A DNA stretch of 64,000 nucleotides from Lepidostoma basale (Eukaryota > Arthropoda > Insecta > Trichoptera > Lepidostomatidae): positions 1-64,000 of the forward strand of contig JAHDVF020000517.1 in NCBI GenBank assembly GCA_022606425.2. The letters run 5' to 3'. Positions within the stretch are counted from its first letter, which is position 1. Every line of letters starts with the position of its first letter. Under the pieces are notes generated by a model. The model saw only the letters and a program-made list of their open reading frames with translations, did not search any database and was not told where the DNA came from. Of this stretch, positions 1-10,349 are shown one piece after another. The position numbers and the translations under genes were made by a program.

Positions 1-2046
1 GGCATTAAACGTTACGTGATGTTGTGAATCATATTGAAAATCTAACAAACTTTTCAATTGATCACTTTGGCCCATCTGATTCGGTTTTCTTGTTTGAGAA
101 AAGCTCAGTACATTAGGGGTACTAGTTGCAGTAGTGGAAATATTTTTCGTTAAATATTTATCATCTTTCGAAGGTTGTTCATTGATGTCGGGTGTGTTAT
201 ATATTTTTGTTACGTGTTCAATGTCGACTATATTCGCTATGTAATGATTTTCGCTCTGAGAGTGATGGTAGAGAACGGCTTGAGAAGTATTTGTAATTAT
301 TGAATTCTGAGTCGTTGTTCTGTGTTTGACAACTTCGGTTTCAATCTTAATTACTGGCGGGAGATCGATCACTAGTTTTCCAGCCCAAACCGGGGGTGAA
401 AAACATTTCAATGTTTTAAATTCATCATCCATATTGTCTCTCATCCACTGAGCGAGCCAATTTAATTCAGAACAGTTGACATTATTTCCATCAAGTCGTA
501 AATATTTTAGTTGCGGAAAGAAGTGTAGAAGGTCAGATCTGATGTTCACAATGTCGGAGAAACGAATGTCCAAGTATTGCAAGCGCGCCATGGCCGCCAG
601 CGCCGCCGTGTCCGCCAGTAGCTCGCGTGCCAGGCCAGCGCTGTGCTGCAGATGCAGCCGCTCCATGCCCTCTGGCGAGGGGACTGGGAAAGAGATGTCT
701 TTCGCTGGTGGAGAAATATCCACAAATGCAATTCGAAAATCTTTAAGGGAAACCGGCCCCCCGAATGTGTTCGGCGTTAGAGCCTTCAGCGGATTATTGG
801 AAACGTCTAATACCTCCAGGGAAATTAACTGCATAAATGTGTTTTCCTGTATAAAGGATATCAAATTATTGGATAGTAAAAGAATCCTTAAACTACCCAA
901 CGTAGCGAAATCCGCTAGAGTTAGATTTTTAATCAAATTCGTGTCTAAAGAAAGATACGACAACTTGTCTGGAAGCATTTTTGGCACAGTTTGAAGTTTG
1001 TTTCTATTTAAATATAAACGAGAAATCATTTCGAGCCTTCCTAACGCGTCATCTTCGACGTTTTCTATGATGTTATCCGCAAAATCTAACATGTGCAGCA
1101 GGGGGTATCCATCCAAGTCTCCACACCGCAGGGTCGTGATCCTGTTGCCTGCCAAGCTGAGGTACCGTACGGAATGGGTCAGGGCTTCGGGGACGCGCCT
1201 CAGGCCCGTGCGGGAAGCGTCCACTTGTTGCAACCTTCTTCCCGTCCCTACGAAGATCTGCGCGTCAGGCCGCAGCTTCGGGTTGTCTGCGAGGAGTAGC
1301 TTGGCCAAGTTCGGGAGGAACTGGAGCGTCCCAGGGGCCACACTCGTCAGCCTGTTGTACGAGATGTCCAACTGTTGGAGCAATAGGAGACTGCCAAAAC
1401 ATTTTTCGGATAACGCTTCTAACTTGTTTGAACTCAGATTTAACCGCTGCAGAGAAACGAGTGGTAAAAAAATAGCGTCCAACAAATATGTCAAGTTATT
1501 CCTGGAGAGGTCTAGATGAACAAGCTTACTGAGTCCGCTGAAAGCTTGAACCGACATATTTTGTAAACGATTCGACCCCAAATCCAGAAACACAATATTG
1601 TTCATTCGTTCGAACGTCCTGTTTTTTATAAAACTCAAGTAATTACACGATAGATCTAAGTAAGTCAGGTTGCTCGCCTCGAGCCCTACGTCTAGAGTCT
1701 GTATCGAGTTGTTGGACATGACCAACGACTGAATGGCATAGTCGTTATTCACGTAACTCTCCGGGATCTTCTCTATGAGACTGTCCGTGATCTGTAACTT
1801 CTGCAGAGAGAACTTGCCCACGTGCTTGTCCGGCGGGAGGGGGCGATGCAGGCGCAGCAGGTATAGGATGTCCTTGCAGCCCGAGACGGTGAGGCTGAGC
1901 GTGTCGCTGCTGACCGCCAGGTAGTCCGTGGGGCAACCGTGGCACGTGAGGGCCAGCGACGGCGGGCAGGAACACGGTGAGGGGCAGGGCGAGGCCAGCC
2001 CGAGCACCAGCCCACCCACCCAGAGGACCCACAAGCGGGAAGGCAT
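1..2046 (-). CDS. Secreted or membrane leucine-rich-repeat protein, 5' part (3' end outside window)
   Basis: Minus-strand frame open from ATG at 2046 to position 1: 682 codons, no stop, no intron. Residues 1-18 (MPSRLWVLWVGGLVLGLA) form a signal peptide. A cysteine N-cap follows (C21, C25, C27, C35). From about residue 80 to 515 there are tandem LxxLxLxxN repeats (for example LTYLDLSCNYL, LVHLDLSRNNLTYL, LQQLDISYNRL), then a C-cap (VNCSELNWLAQWMRDN, C525 and C548). The last 130 or so residues are polar and Ser/Thr/Gln-rich, with no membrane segment before the edge. Several N-glycosylation sequons (NLT, NRT, NMS) fit an extracellular protein. Such proteins usually act in adhesion, neuronal guidance or innate recognition, but I cannot name the orthologue. 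A membrane anchor, GPI signal or TIR domain may lie outside. Codons in the N-terminal half are much more GC-rich than the surrounding DNA. The large plus-strand frames opposite it are antisense shadows. Confidence 0.93.
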   Translation of the reverse strand, partial: MPSRLWVLWVGGLVLGLASPCPSPCSCPPSLALTCHGCPTDYLAVSSDTLSLTVSGCKDILYLLRLHRPLPPDKHVGKFSLQKLQITDSLIEKIPESYVNNDYAIQSLVMSNNSIQTLDVGLEASNLTYLDLSCNYLSFIKNRTFERMNNIVFLDLGSNRLQNMSVQAFSGLSKLVHLDLSRNNLTYLLDAIFLPLVSLQRLNLSSNKLEALSEKCFGSLLLLQQLDISYNRLTSVAPGTLQFLPNLAKLLLADNPKLRPDAQIFVGTGRRLQQVDASRTGLRRVPEALTHSVRYLSLAGNRITTLRCGDLDGYPLLHMLDFADNIIENVEDDALGRLEMISRLYLNRNKLQTVPKMLPDKLSYLSLDTNLIKNLTLADFATLGSLRILLLSNNLISFIQENTFMQLISLEVLDVSNNPLKALTPNTFGGPVSLKDFRIAFVDISPPAKDISFPVPSPEGMERLHLQHSAGLARELLADTAALAAMARLQYLDIRFSDIVNIRSDLLHFFPQLKYLRLDGNNVNCSELNWLAQWMRDNMDDEFKTLKCFSPPVWAGKLVIDLPPVIKIETEVVKHRTTTQNSIITNTSQAVLYHHSQSENHYIANIVDIEHVTKIYNTPDINEQPSKDDKYLTKNISTTATSTPNVLSFSQTRKPNQMGQSDQLKSLLDFQYDSQHHVTFNA

Positions 2047-3060
2047 CCTACCACGTTTTATCCGCACACATCACCACCTTCACTCTTCGACTTCGCTTTT
2101 AAAATGTTTTCTGTCATTGCACCGAACTGTTTTGTTTATGGAAGCACTTTTAAAAATATTTTTTTTACGATAATAAACGGACGTTTATTATATCTACTGT
2201 CCACACAAAATGCATTTCAAAATTACGTTTCCATATTTATTTACATTTCTCAAAATAATTACTTCAATTTAAAACAGAACTTCATTTTAAACGTTAATAT
2301 TTACCTTTTAATTTTAATTGGCAGACGTAATGATGAGCTGCCACTGTCACGAATTTATCATATAACTAACGAGGGACACTTCGATGGCTGGAAATTACCT
2401 ATTTCCCTTTCGATCTTTCGCTTACTGTCTTCCGTCCCATCGCACCACGACCGCGAAAATCCCTTAATATCTCGCCACTCTCCCGACTTTACAATAATTC
2501 ATCAATGACATTTTCATAACACGGTTTTAGGATCCTAATATCCGCATCAACGAAAGATGTTTGTTCAACCCACTCGACTTGTCCACTGGATGTTAGCGAT
2601 TGGATATTTATTCCTCTAGTATGTCATTAGAGATAATCTAAATACGCGTAAACATGACTTCCCGTTGGTAGCGGAGTGCCTGACGTGAAGCCAACTCGAG
2701 GGTCTCGGGGCTACTGACGGCCGCGAGCGCGGGCCGTCGGGGAGCGGGGGCGGGCGCCGGCGCCTTGCACCCACCCGCCGTGTCACGTCTGGAGCCTGGA
2801 GGAGAAAATTCGATAATGCAAGGAATTCTTCAGTTTTTTTGCAATCCACATTCAAAATACTCACATTAGGATCTGGATTAAATGCCGAGTGAATGTGCGA
2901 CTCTATTCAATCATCCACCCTTACGCTTTCGAGCCTCGCGGCCTTATTTCTTCACACTTTCACATGCAAATTGTATGCTTTATATATATTATCACTTTTA
3001 TTGTTGTTTTGTATAGTTTTTAAAAACTTTGCTTTATATAAAAAGATTATCGAAAGATTT
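2047..3060. other. Non-coding upstream region of the LRR gene with a CpG-rich patch
   Basis: No convincing coding region. AT-rich, except for a GC/CpG-rich patch at about 2690-2800. On the minus strand a pyrimidine-rich tract ending in CTCCTCCAG lies just upstream of position 2795 and could be a splice acceptor, making the patch a possible non-coding 5' exon of the LRR gene. I find no clear donor. A minus-strand frame at 2616-2864 is rich in Arg and Pro, as expected for random GC-rich DNA. Confidence 0.35.
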
Positions 3061-3178
3061 TACAGAAAAAAAGGAAAAGGAGCGAAAAAAGAAGGATGGA
3101 GTGCCGCATCAGTAAAAGTGTGACAGTCCATTCTTTCTGCCTACCCTTTCGGGGAGACGGCGTGATGGTTAGTTAGTT
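3061..3178 (+). mobile_element. 3' tail fragment shared by LINE-A and a SINE-like element
   Basis: Contains GGATGGAGTGCCGCATCAG, then the common 3' tail CCTACCCTTTCGGGGAGACG and GTGATGGTTAGTTAGTT. The same upstream part recurs reversed at 21192, 31306 and 49845; the tail recurs in every LINE-A copy. A 5'-truncated retrocopy. Confidence 0.7.
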
Positions 3179-3182
3179 AATT

Positions 3183-3545
3183 TTTACAGAAATCTCTTGT
3201 TGGAAGTACATTTTAAATAATAATTAAATATTTATATTTTTCTTTTTTATACACTTTGTATACGAGTATACGAGTACAACATATATATTAAAAAAATAAA
3301 ATTATATAGACATGTTTCGGACAAACGGTCCTTCTTCAGTAAAGATACGAGTACATTTTTAAAATTATTATAAAATTGTTGTTTACGTGATCTGACAGAT
3401 CTTATAAAGATTTATTTTGGAACGTTTTTAAAAATGTATCTTTACTGAAGAAGGAATGTTTTTGTCCGAAACATGTTTATATAATTTTTTTTTTAATATA
3501 AGTGTTGTATATACAAACTGTATAAAAAAGATAAATAGAAATAAA
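3183..3545. repeat. HH1 palindromic repeat with two hammerhead-like cores (preceded by an HH4 end fragment)
   Basis: Positions 3183-3230 match the outer end of HH4. From about 3235 to 3545 two inverted arms face each other. The minus-strand left arm reads CTGAAGA (3339-3333), a GGAC/GUCC hairpin, GAAA (3318-3315), then CATGTC: a hammerhead core. The plus-strand right arm has CTGAAGA (3445-3451) and GAAAC (3468-3472), but its stem II has decayed. The outer arms (CAGTTTGTATAC-like) also pair. Related copies lie at 25.5 and 48.1 kb. Confidence 0.7.
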
Positions 3546-3589
3546 CCATCACAACAACACTAAGTATTGCGTATATAGAAGAAAAATAT

Positions 3590-3905
3590 TGAAATAGTCC
3601 ATTGTTTTGGTCGAACCACTGTAATACTTTAACATTTTAAACTGTTTAATTTAAAAAAACTTTGTTTTATGTATCACAATTGTATTTTTATTTTTCGTTA
3701 CGGCTGTTTCGTCAACCTATGTTGACATCATCAGGTGTTACAATAATATATCAAATGTCAAATTTTCGTGATTTTTCGAACCTTTGTGTATTTGTTCCTA
3801 TGTCAATTTTGTCACCTTATGATGTTAACATAGGTAGACGAAACAGCTGTCGCAAAAATTAAAAATCCTTTTGTGATACATAAAACAAAGTTTTTTGATT
3901 GAACA
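3590..3905. repeat. HH2 palindromic repeat with hammerhead-like core
   Basis: Inverted arms begin and end with AACTTTGTTTTATGTATCAC-type sequence. Minus-strand left arm: CTGATGA (3734-3728), a perfect 6-bp hairpin GUCAAC-AUAG-GUUGAC, GAAAC (3710-3706), loop AGCC, GUA. The right arm (about 3815-3860) has the same order, but CTGATGA has become CTTATGA. Same family at 8.3, 9.4, 39.0, 45.6 and 50.9 kb. Confidence 0.75.
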
Positions 3906-3907
3906 GT

Positions 3908-3990
3908 TTATAAATAATAATTAAATAAAACGTTTTTTTTTACTACTTCCACTTTTGGTATTTATTAATTATATTGAAACCGGTTAGGAA
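3908..3990 (+). repeat. HH4 left-arm fragment
   Basis: AATAATAATTAAATAAAACG, then CTACTTCCACTTTTGG and ACCGGTTAGG match the left arm of the complete HH4 copies at 13.9, 28.5 and 42.2 kb. The hammerhead-like part is lost. Confidence 0.6.
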
Positions 3991-4289
3991 TATATATTAA
4001 ATCAGTTATTATCAAGAATTCAGAAATAGCAATCAATTTATTTATTTTTTTGATTTTACGATTGGGGGGAATACACGAAATTCTGAAAAATTGTTATCTA
4101 CAACCAACATTTTTTTCTGTTTACACTAACATTTTAACAGTTGTTTCTACTACTAACATTTTAACAAATGCAAAACTTTATAATAAAATATTCAATAGTT
4201 ATTCAAAACCGATAATTAATTTTATTGTTAATATTTAAAAAAAAAATTATTAATAATATTAAGATTAATATTTAATATAACCCAACCAA

Positions 4290-4385
4290 TGACAGGTCAT
4301 AAGTCCTGTAAACACCTTGATCATCCATATTCAGTTTCCAGTTTGTTTCTTCGTCTCTATTGAGATACAATTAAAATTTTTAATT
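4290..4385 (+). repeat. Right end of the inverted-repeat element seen at 41.3-41.7 kb
   Basis: CCCAACCAATGACAGG, a spacer and CGTCTCTATTGAGATACAAT match 41545-41645 of the intact copy. Confidence 0.6.
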
Positions 4386-4439
4386 AAATATTTATTTTAT
4401 TTTTAAACTAGAGCTTAACGAAACTTGAAAATCATTATC

Positions 4440-4640
4440 GAAAACAAGTTACTGGAATTTTTTAAACATTTTTATGAATAAAAACACACTGTCATACATT
4501 TCGAAGGTTATAATATACCTTCAACATCGGGGGAGTGATAATTAAACTTTTTATACCGTTCTTATGAAGATGAAGGTATAAAACCTTCGTGAAAATAAAA
4601 AAATTAAAATATTTTCATGTGTTCATACAAAAGTCTTCAC
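4440..4640. repeat. HH5 palindromic repeat, decayed
   Basis: The left arm read on the minus strand gives CCGATGTTGAAGGTATA...CCTTCGAAA; the right arm gives GAAGGTATAAAACCTTCG near 4570. This is the HH5 stem-loop, with a GAAGG/CCUUC stem II. Confidence 0.55.
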
Positions 4641-5044
4641 ATAATTTTACAGTCTTAACATCTTAATTTTATCAATCATTTATATTATTCTTTTTTTTTT
4701 TCATCTTCATTTATGAATTTTTCTAAGATATCAAAAATATTAATTGACGTTGTTACTTCTCCAAATTGCTATTCGAAATCAATGAAGGATTTCGCCAGTG
4801 GACGGGCCCAAGCCGAAAGCTAACCAAGTGCATTCTTTCGGTCTGGAAAACATCTGTGGAATGCCCCAACTTGATATTGGCTTCATACTCATGCACTTCA
4901 TAATGGTTCCAACATTTGCTCTTTACCCCACTATTAAATTATGTTTTGCGGAATTTTAGGAGTTAACAAAGTTTTATATGTAGTTGCCCGCGAATCATTT
5001 TCAGACATGAATAAGACAATTAAAATTTTGCTCGTTAATAATAG
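4640..5044. other. Unannotated AT-rich stretch
   Basis: I see no gene, hairpin element or recognisable transposon. Confidence 0.5.
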
Positions 5045-5145
5045 AGCTAACCATCACGCCTTCTTTCCGTAGGGGAAGGCAGAAAGAATGGACTGCCACA
5101 CTTTTCTTTCCTAACATATTTCTCTCGCTTCCTCATCTACTCGTA
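5045..5145 (-). mobile_element. LINE-A 3' tail fragment
   Basis: CTAACCATCACGCC, then GGCAGAAAGAATGGACTGCC, the complement of the common LINE-A tail. 5'-truncated and diverged. Confidence 0.65.
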
Positions 5146-5774
5146 TGTTTTTAAAATTGTTCAATTAAATAAAGTTAAAATTATGTTTAATTTTGAAACG
5201 TCATTTCGTCGCGGATCCTTGATTATTTTTATTTACTCTTTTATAAATCGTGTGGCTTTGTCTATTAAGGCATCATATTGATAAAATATTGGGGTCAAAG
5301 TTATGTATCCTTGGTTGCGCGAAATACCCATAGTTCCTCCACGGTTTTAAAGCAAATCCATTTGCGATGGAGCCATGAAATCCGTTTTTTGCCGACTCCA
5401 AGACAAAACGTTCCGTTTTCAAAACCTTCAATTTGTGTCAACATATTATTATAATAATAAAGTAGAAATTACGTTAATTTGATCATAGTATATTTGTTTT
5501 GGTTCATCGACATTCATCTTCGTATTGTCGTTGTTTCATTGTTCTGACATAATGAACCTACAATAAACATGATTCATTTGGACATCAGATAGATGTCTTT
5601 CTCGGCTTACCTCTTATCCCATCCATCACACGTTTGACAAACGTTATCATTTGTTATTTTCACATATAGTTAATCCTAGCGGTAGCCTAGACCAGTGTTC
5701 CGCAATATTTTCTCACTAACGGCACACAAAAGTTCTTCCTAGAATTCCGCGGCACATCAAAAGCTAAAATATAT

Positions 5775-6132
5775 TCTTCTTCTTCCTTGTTGTAGATCTA
5801 TGTGGTATGTTCTCCAGAGTGTTGTTCCTCCTGTGGGATAGACTCCCAGCTGTCCTTCCATCTATTATGTGGTCTTCCACGAAGACGAGTCCCATGAGAC
5901 TGATTATGCAATGCAATATAGAGAAGTTTAATGGTGTCCATTCTTTATGAACATGATCGTACCAGTCACTTTTTCGCTGTCTGCTCCATCTTATAATATC
6001 CTCAACCTCACATATCTCTCTTATTCAGGTGTTCCTCACGCGATCTCTCAGTGTCTTGCCTGCTATCGTTCTCAGTGATTTCATTTTGGAAGTCCTAAAA
6101 ACTTGTTTGGTTCTTACTGTGTCTGCCCTAAG
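5775..6132 (-). mobile_element. LINE 3' fragment with 12-bp target duplication
   Basis: The minus strand encodes MKSLRTIAGKTLRDRVRN and decayed downstream residues, the usual end domain of an insect LINE, finishing with an (AAG)n-like tail at the low-coordinate end. Flanked by GCTAAAATATAT at 5763-5774 and 6133-6144, an exact target duplication marking one retroposition event. Not LINE-A; clade not assigned. Confidence 0.75.
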
Positions 6133-6144
6133 GCTAAAATATAT

Positions 6145-7439
6145 AGATATTATATTGATACACAAATTTTACAATAGATTTAAGTTTTTTATTTGGAAAG
6201 TATACATACATAAAACTTTATCATATTTATTTTTATGCAATTTTAATAATTATTATAATAAAATAATGACTTATTAATGTGATAACACAAAAGTTTTATG
6301 TTCGGTTCGATATTTGACAGCGCAACCCGGAGTTCTTGGTCAAGGCCTTTTAGGCATGGCATTACAAGCAATTACGAATTGGTAGATGGCAGCAGAGGGC
6401 AAGAGGAGTTGAAGAGAGGACTTGAAGATGGCCATGCCAAGATTTGGGTTGTAGTGCCATTGAAAAAAACCAAAAATGTATTATTTATTATTCACCGTAA
6501 AATTAAAACAATAACCTTATAATTTTTTTAAAGTAAACACGATTATTCAGTGGTTTTACTTAGATTTAATTTATATAAATTATATAAATAGTGCCGAATT
6601 TGTTTCGCCTTGCGTGGGCATTCTCAAACTGAACCTAATCGCCAAACAGTGTGTACTTTTGGGTTGCTAAATGAAACAATTTTAATATTTAAAAAAATCT
6701 TTAATTTAATTTTATTTTGAGGTTTTAAATTTTTTTATAATATTCAATTTTAAGTTTTTAAAAGAAATCCTAGAAAATTAATTGTAATTTTGTTGTTTAA
6801 CCTCGAAAATTCCTAGAAATTCCGTTGTAAATTTACTTACCACTCATCATTAGTTCTAAGAAAAATCTCACAAGGTGAAACAAATTTGTATATTTAAAAA
6901 ATTTATGTAAATTAAATCCAAGTAAAACCACTTAAAAATCTTGTTTACTATTCAATAATGGAGTTTTACAAAACTAATGCCTCAACCATCAACTTTATAT
7001 AATCGTGTATTTTTTTAAACTCGGTTAAGGGTGTGTGACTTAAAATTTATCGAATTTCGATGATTGTGAGCCAAACCTTATCTTCTCCAGACCACCATCC
7101 GAAAATCGGGCAGTAAACATCTTATGCCATTTTACAAAAAAAAATGGTTCTGTATGAAACAAGAAACTTATGAACATCCTTTGAGGGGTCTCTCGCTTTT
7201 CCCTTCATAATTAAGCCAAGAAACATATATTCATTATCACGAACGATGAGTCTAAAATAATTTCTCATCCGTTTATTTCTTTTGTTACCCGATATAGCGC
7301 GAATGAAGTGAAACCGGTGAGTTGTATTAAAAACAAAATAGAGAGGCATTAAAACGAAATATGTGTTATAATTTATTTCTCAAAATGTTACACCACATAT
7401 TTAGTTCATAATTAAAAGTGTAAATTTTAGTTTTCTTTG
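6145..7439. other. Unannotated AT-rich stretch
   Basis: No gene or repeat I can support; the short frames here are unlike any family I know. Confidence 0.5.
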
Positions 7440-7596
7440 AATTAAAAACATTGTATTTTCATAACACTTTTTTTTTGCTCTTTTCACAAACATATTCCGG
7501 GATGCAGATGCCCTTCTTCGGTGTTTTTATGTTGAAGATGTTGACCTGAAGAAGTGTTTTTCAAAAATTATTTAAATGAATGTGAATCCACAACAT
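7440..7596. repeat. HH1-like decayed hairpin
   Basis: The minus strand reads CCGAAGA, a GGG...CCC hairpin over GCATCTGCAT, then GGAATATGTTTG, like HH1 with substitutions in both core boxes. No intact core. Confidence 0.4.
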
Positions 7597-7610
7597 AAAG
7601 TGATGTTGAA

Positions 7611-7932
7611 ACAAACAAACAAACAAACCATCACGCCGTTTCCCCGCAGGGGTAGGCAGAGCAAACCTCTCTAGCTTCCTCCACATTCATACAAAGAGTC
7701 ATACACGCACGTCGATTCCTCCGACTTCTAAAATGACCAACCTTTAAAATTTGATTAATTTGGTCATGCCAAGTTTTCCTCGGTCTGCCTCGACTCCGTA
7801 CCCCAAAGAAAGGAATGTAGAGCGGAAGAAGGTATTATGAACAAAATTATGAAAGGATCACTGCGTTGGTTCGGACATATGGAATGCATAGATGGAGAAA
7901 GAATGGTTAAAAAAGTATACGTTAATGATGTA
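7611..7932 (-). mobile_element. LINE-A insertion with 5' inversion (twin priming)
   Basis: From the left, the minus-strand 3' tail runs to about 7797. It then switches to plus-strand LINE-A sequence encoding KECRAEEGIMNKIMKGSLRW and FGHMECIDGERMVKKVYVND. The composite is flanked by AAAGTGATGTTGAA at 7597-7610 and 7933-7946, so both pieces arrived together. 5' inversion by twin priming is a known LINE integration outcome. Confidence 0.85.
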
Positions 7933-7946
7933 AAAGTGATGTTGAA

Positions 7947-8308
7947 TATAGAAAAAAACATTTTTTCTTCAAACGAGAGAGCAAAATGTTTTTAATACGC
8001 ACAAAAGCACTATTTACAATATTAATTACTTACAATTCTCCCTTTCGATATCTCCTAAAGTTAATTAAAACAGGAATATGAAATGGGCAGTGCGGAATGA
8101 TGTCGGTAATTGAATTCTACAATTCTTTGCAAACTCCGGCCTACCCCTTCGCGGAAGAGTACTGCAAACGATTGCGTACCGCCGCACCTACAAATGGGTT
8201 TCAAATGAAAAATCAATATTCACAATTTTCGTTAGCATTAATACGATTCCAAAGCGTACAAATGTATTATTCAGGTTAGCCTTTTGCCATACTTGGAGCC
8301 GTTAGATA
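7947..8308. other. Unannotated stretch
   Basis: I see nothing in it; a 60-codon frame at 8097 has no recognisable features. Confidence 0.45.
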
Positions 8309-8540
8309 AATACCCCGTAGTTTTTTTATAAATACTTTTTTTAAATAGTCAATTGTTTTGGCCGCAACACTATGATACTTCATCATTATTAACTGTTAAA
8401 AAATAAATCGCTGATAAAATATATCACAATTTTTAATTTTTATTTTTATTTTTCGCGACAGCTGTTTCGTCAACCTATGTAGACATCATCAGGTGTTACA
8501 TTTTTTTAAACTGTTAAAATTAATTTAAACAGTCAATTCT
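8309..8540 (-). repeat. HH2 arm, first unit of a head-to-tail pair
   Basis: Starts ATACCCCGTAG and runs through the HH2 arm. The minus-strand core is CTGATGA (8492-8486), hairpin, GAAA (8468-8465), C, loop AGCT, GTC (8459-8457): all core positions intact. Stem I pairing is weak. It is followed by CAATTCTTTG, then interrupted by the LINE at 8540. The second unit is at 9427. Confidence 0.7.
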
Positions 8541-9414
8541 TTGTTTCTTTATTATTATTATTATTATTTTGTTGAAAAAACTCCTTACATCATTACAGCG
8601 CAAGCCAAATCGATGTAAAGGGTGAAAAAAAAGAATATCAGTGGAAATATACATAGAACCTTACGAATAGGAAAAGCCATTATTTGCTTGCTGCCTTTAT
8701 CATAAGGGTATTTACGAATTCGCCATAATTGCATCCAAAGAAGTCTATCTTTTCTGCAACCTCATTTAAGAGACGAATCGCTTTCAATACAGGAGAACTT
8801 CGAAGGGCCTCTGTGCGGCAATTTGGGGCATAAAATAATATATGCCCCCTTGCTCTGCTATAACTATGGGGAACGTACAGATTTAGCTCTCTCAGTATTC
8901 CTGGATTGAAAATACCTCCGGATAACAGTTTAAAAAAATGCTTTCCCAGAAAGATCATTCGACGAGCTTCAAGAGTGTTGAAACCCAACACTCCCGAGAG
9001 AAACAGTGAGGGGTACATAAAAAGATAACAGTTATACTCCCTGAAGTATAAATACCTTAAAAATCGTTTCTGGATCCTTTCCAGCTCCAAGATGACTGTT
9101 CTTTCTCTGGGGTCCCAAATGATAGAGCAGTACTCCAAGTTACTACGAACCAGCGATTCATACAGTCGACGGATCGCCGTTGTGTTTGAAAAAGATCTTG
9201 CGTTCCGTAAAACAAAACCAAGCATTTTGTTGGCTCGCATGATAATGTTAGATAGATGTATTTTAAATGTTAAGTTGGACTCAAACGTGATACCCAGATC
9301 CTTATGATCAACACGCTGTAAATAGGTATTGTTCATCTGGTATGGGAATAATTTAGTATTTCCAGATCGAGTATATGTAATTACAGAGCACTTTGGTATA
9401 CTAAATGGCAAGTT
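8540..9414 (-). mobile_element. Jockey/CR1-like LINE, 3' end, with open C-terminal RT frame (8680-9411)
   Basis: The minus-strand frame 9411-8680 (about 243 codons, no ATG start) covers the region after the catalytic RT motifs: IPKCSVITYTRSGN, DLGITFESNLTFKIHLSN, LRNARSF, LVRSNLEYCSIIWDPRER, LERIQKRFLRYLYFREY. This aligns by eye with the second half of the large frame at 57.5-59.5 kb. The 3' UTR includes CATCGATTTGGCTTGCGCTG and ends in (AAT)n near 8540. 5'-truncated. It sits inside an HH2 unit; TTATGGAACCA at 9415-9425 is the resumed host repeat. Confidence 0.85.
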
Positions 9415-9615
9415 GTTATGGAACCAATACCCCGGAGTTTTTATAAATACTTTTTAAATAGTAAATTATTTGGCCGCAACACCGTAATACTTCATCATTA
9501 TTCACTGTTAAAAAATAAAACGCTGTTTGTGGTATCACAATTTTTTTTTTTTATTTCTTATTTTTCGCGACAACTGTTTCGTCAACCTATGTTGATATCA
9601 TCAGGTGTTACAAAT
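9415..9615 (-). repeat. HH2 arm, second unit of the head-to-tail pair
   Basis: From 9427 it repeats the sequence of 8309-8515 in the same orientation, starting ATACCCCGGAG. Core on minus: CTGATGA (9604-9598), UCAAC/GUUGA hairpin, GAAA (9580-9577), C, loop AGTT, GTC (9571-9569), intact. The unit resumes after the LINE-A insertion at about 10139 (ACAATTCTTTG, TTATGGAACCA). Confidence 0.7.
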
Positions 9616-10138
9616 ATTTTTTTCTAACTAACTAATCACGCCATTTCCCCGGAGGTAGGCAGAGAGGATGGATCGCCACAATGCTCTGACCTGGCATACC
9701 TCTGGGGTTTCCTCTACATTCATTCATCGTACCATGCACGCACGTCGATTATTGTCGACTTCGAATGTGACCGCCTTTTAGTAATTGATTAATTTGGTCA
9801 TGCCATGTTTTCCTCGGTCGTCCTCGGCTTCTTTTTCCACTCATGCTGCTTTCGTACAACTTTTTAACCGTTCTACTCTTATCCATTCGTTCCATATGTC
9901 TAAACCATCTCAGGGATCTTTTTTTTTAATTCTATCCATGATGCAGTCATCTGCCTTACATTTCTTTCTTATTTCATCGTTCGGTATTCTATCATTCAAC
10001 GTTTTCCCGCATATTCTTCTTAGTGATCTCATTTCTACGGCGTTTATCCTGCTTTCATCCTTCTTTTGCCAGCTCCAAGCCTCACTTCCATACATGAGGG
10101 TTGGCACTAGAACTCCATTGTGTACTGCCATTTTTTTC
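9616..10138 (-). mobile_element. LINE-A 3' fragment
   Basis: The minus strand encodes MAVHNGVLVPTLMYGSEAW, SWQKKDESRINAVEMRSLRR, ICGKTLNDRI, then frameshifted DGLDIWNEWIR and the C-terminus SILSAYLRGNGV. It ends in a tail with TAACTAAC. 5'-truncated after the RT core; several frameshifts. Confidence 0.85.
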
Positions 10139-10345
10139 AATTGTTAAATTTAATTTTAAGACAATTCTTTGTGTCCTTATGGAACCACATAAACTTTTAT
10201 CACGTTGTAATTAATTAATTATCGTGCCTTTAACATGGGATTAGCATATTTCCTAATGTTTTTGTGCATTCATACAACGTGTCATGCAGACACGTTGATC
10301 TAATTTTGGACTTGATATTTATGCTCTGACAAGGTTTACGAATAT
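10139..10345. repeat. Remainder of the HH2 unit and flank
   Basis: Up to about 10190 this continues the HH2 unit split by the LINE-A insertion; beyond that I see nothing. Confidence 0.45.
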
Positions 10346-10349
10346 CAAC

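Noticed and set aside
476..1519. Long plus-strand frames at 476-994 and 998-1519
   Set aside because: Antisense to the LRR exon, no family features; produced by LRR codon bias.
2616..2864. Arg/Pro-rich minus frame over the CpG patch
   Set aside because: Composition expected of random GC-rich DNA; kept only as a possible non-coding exon.
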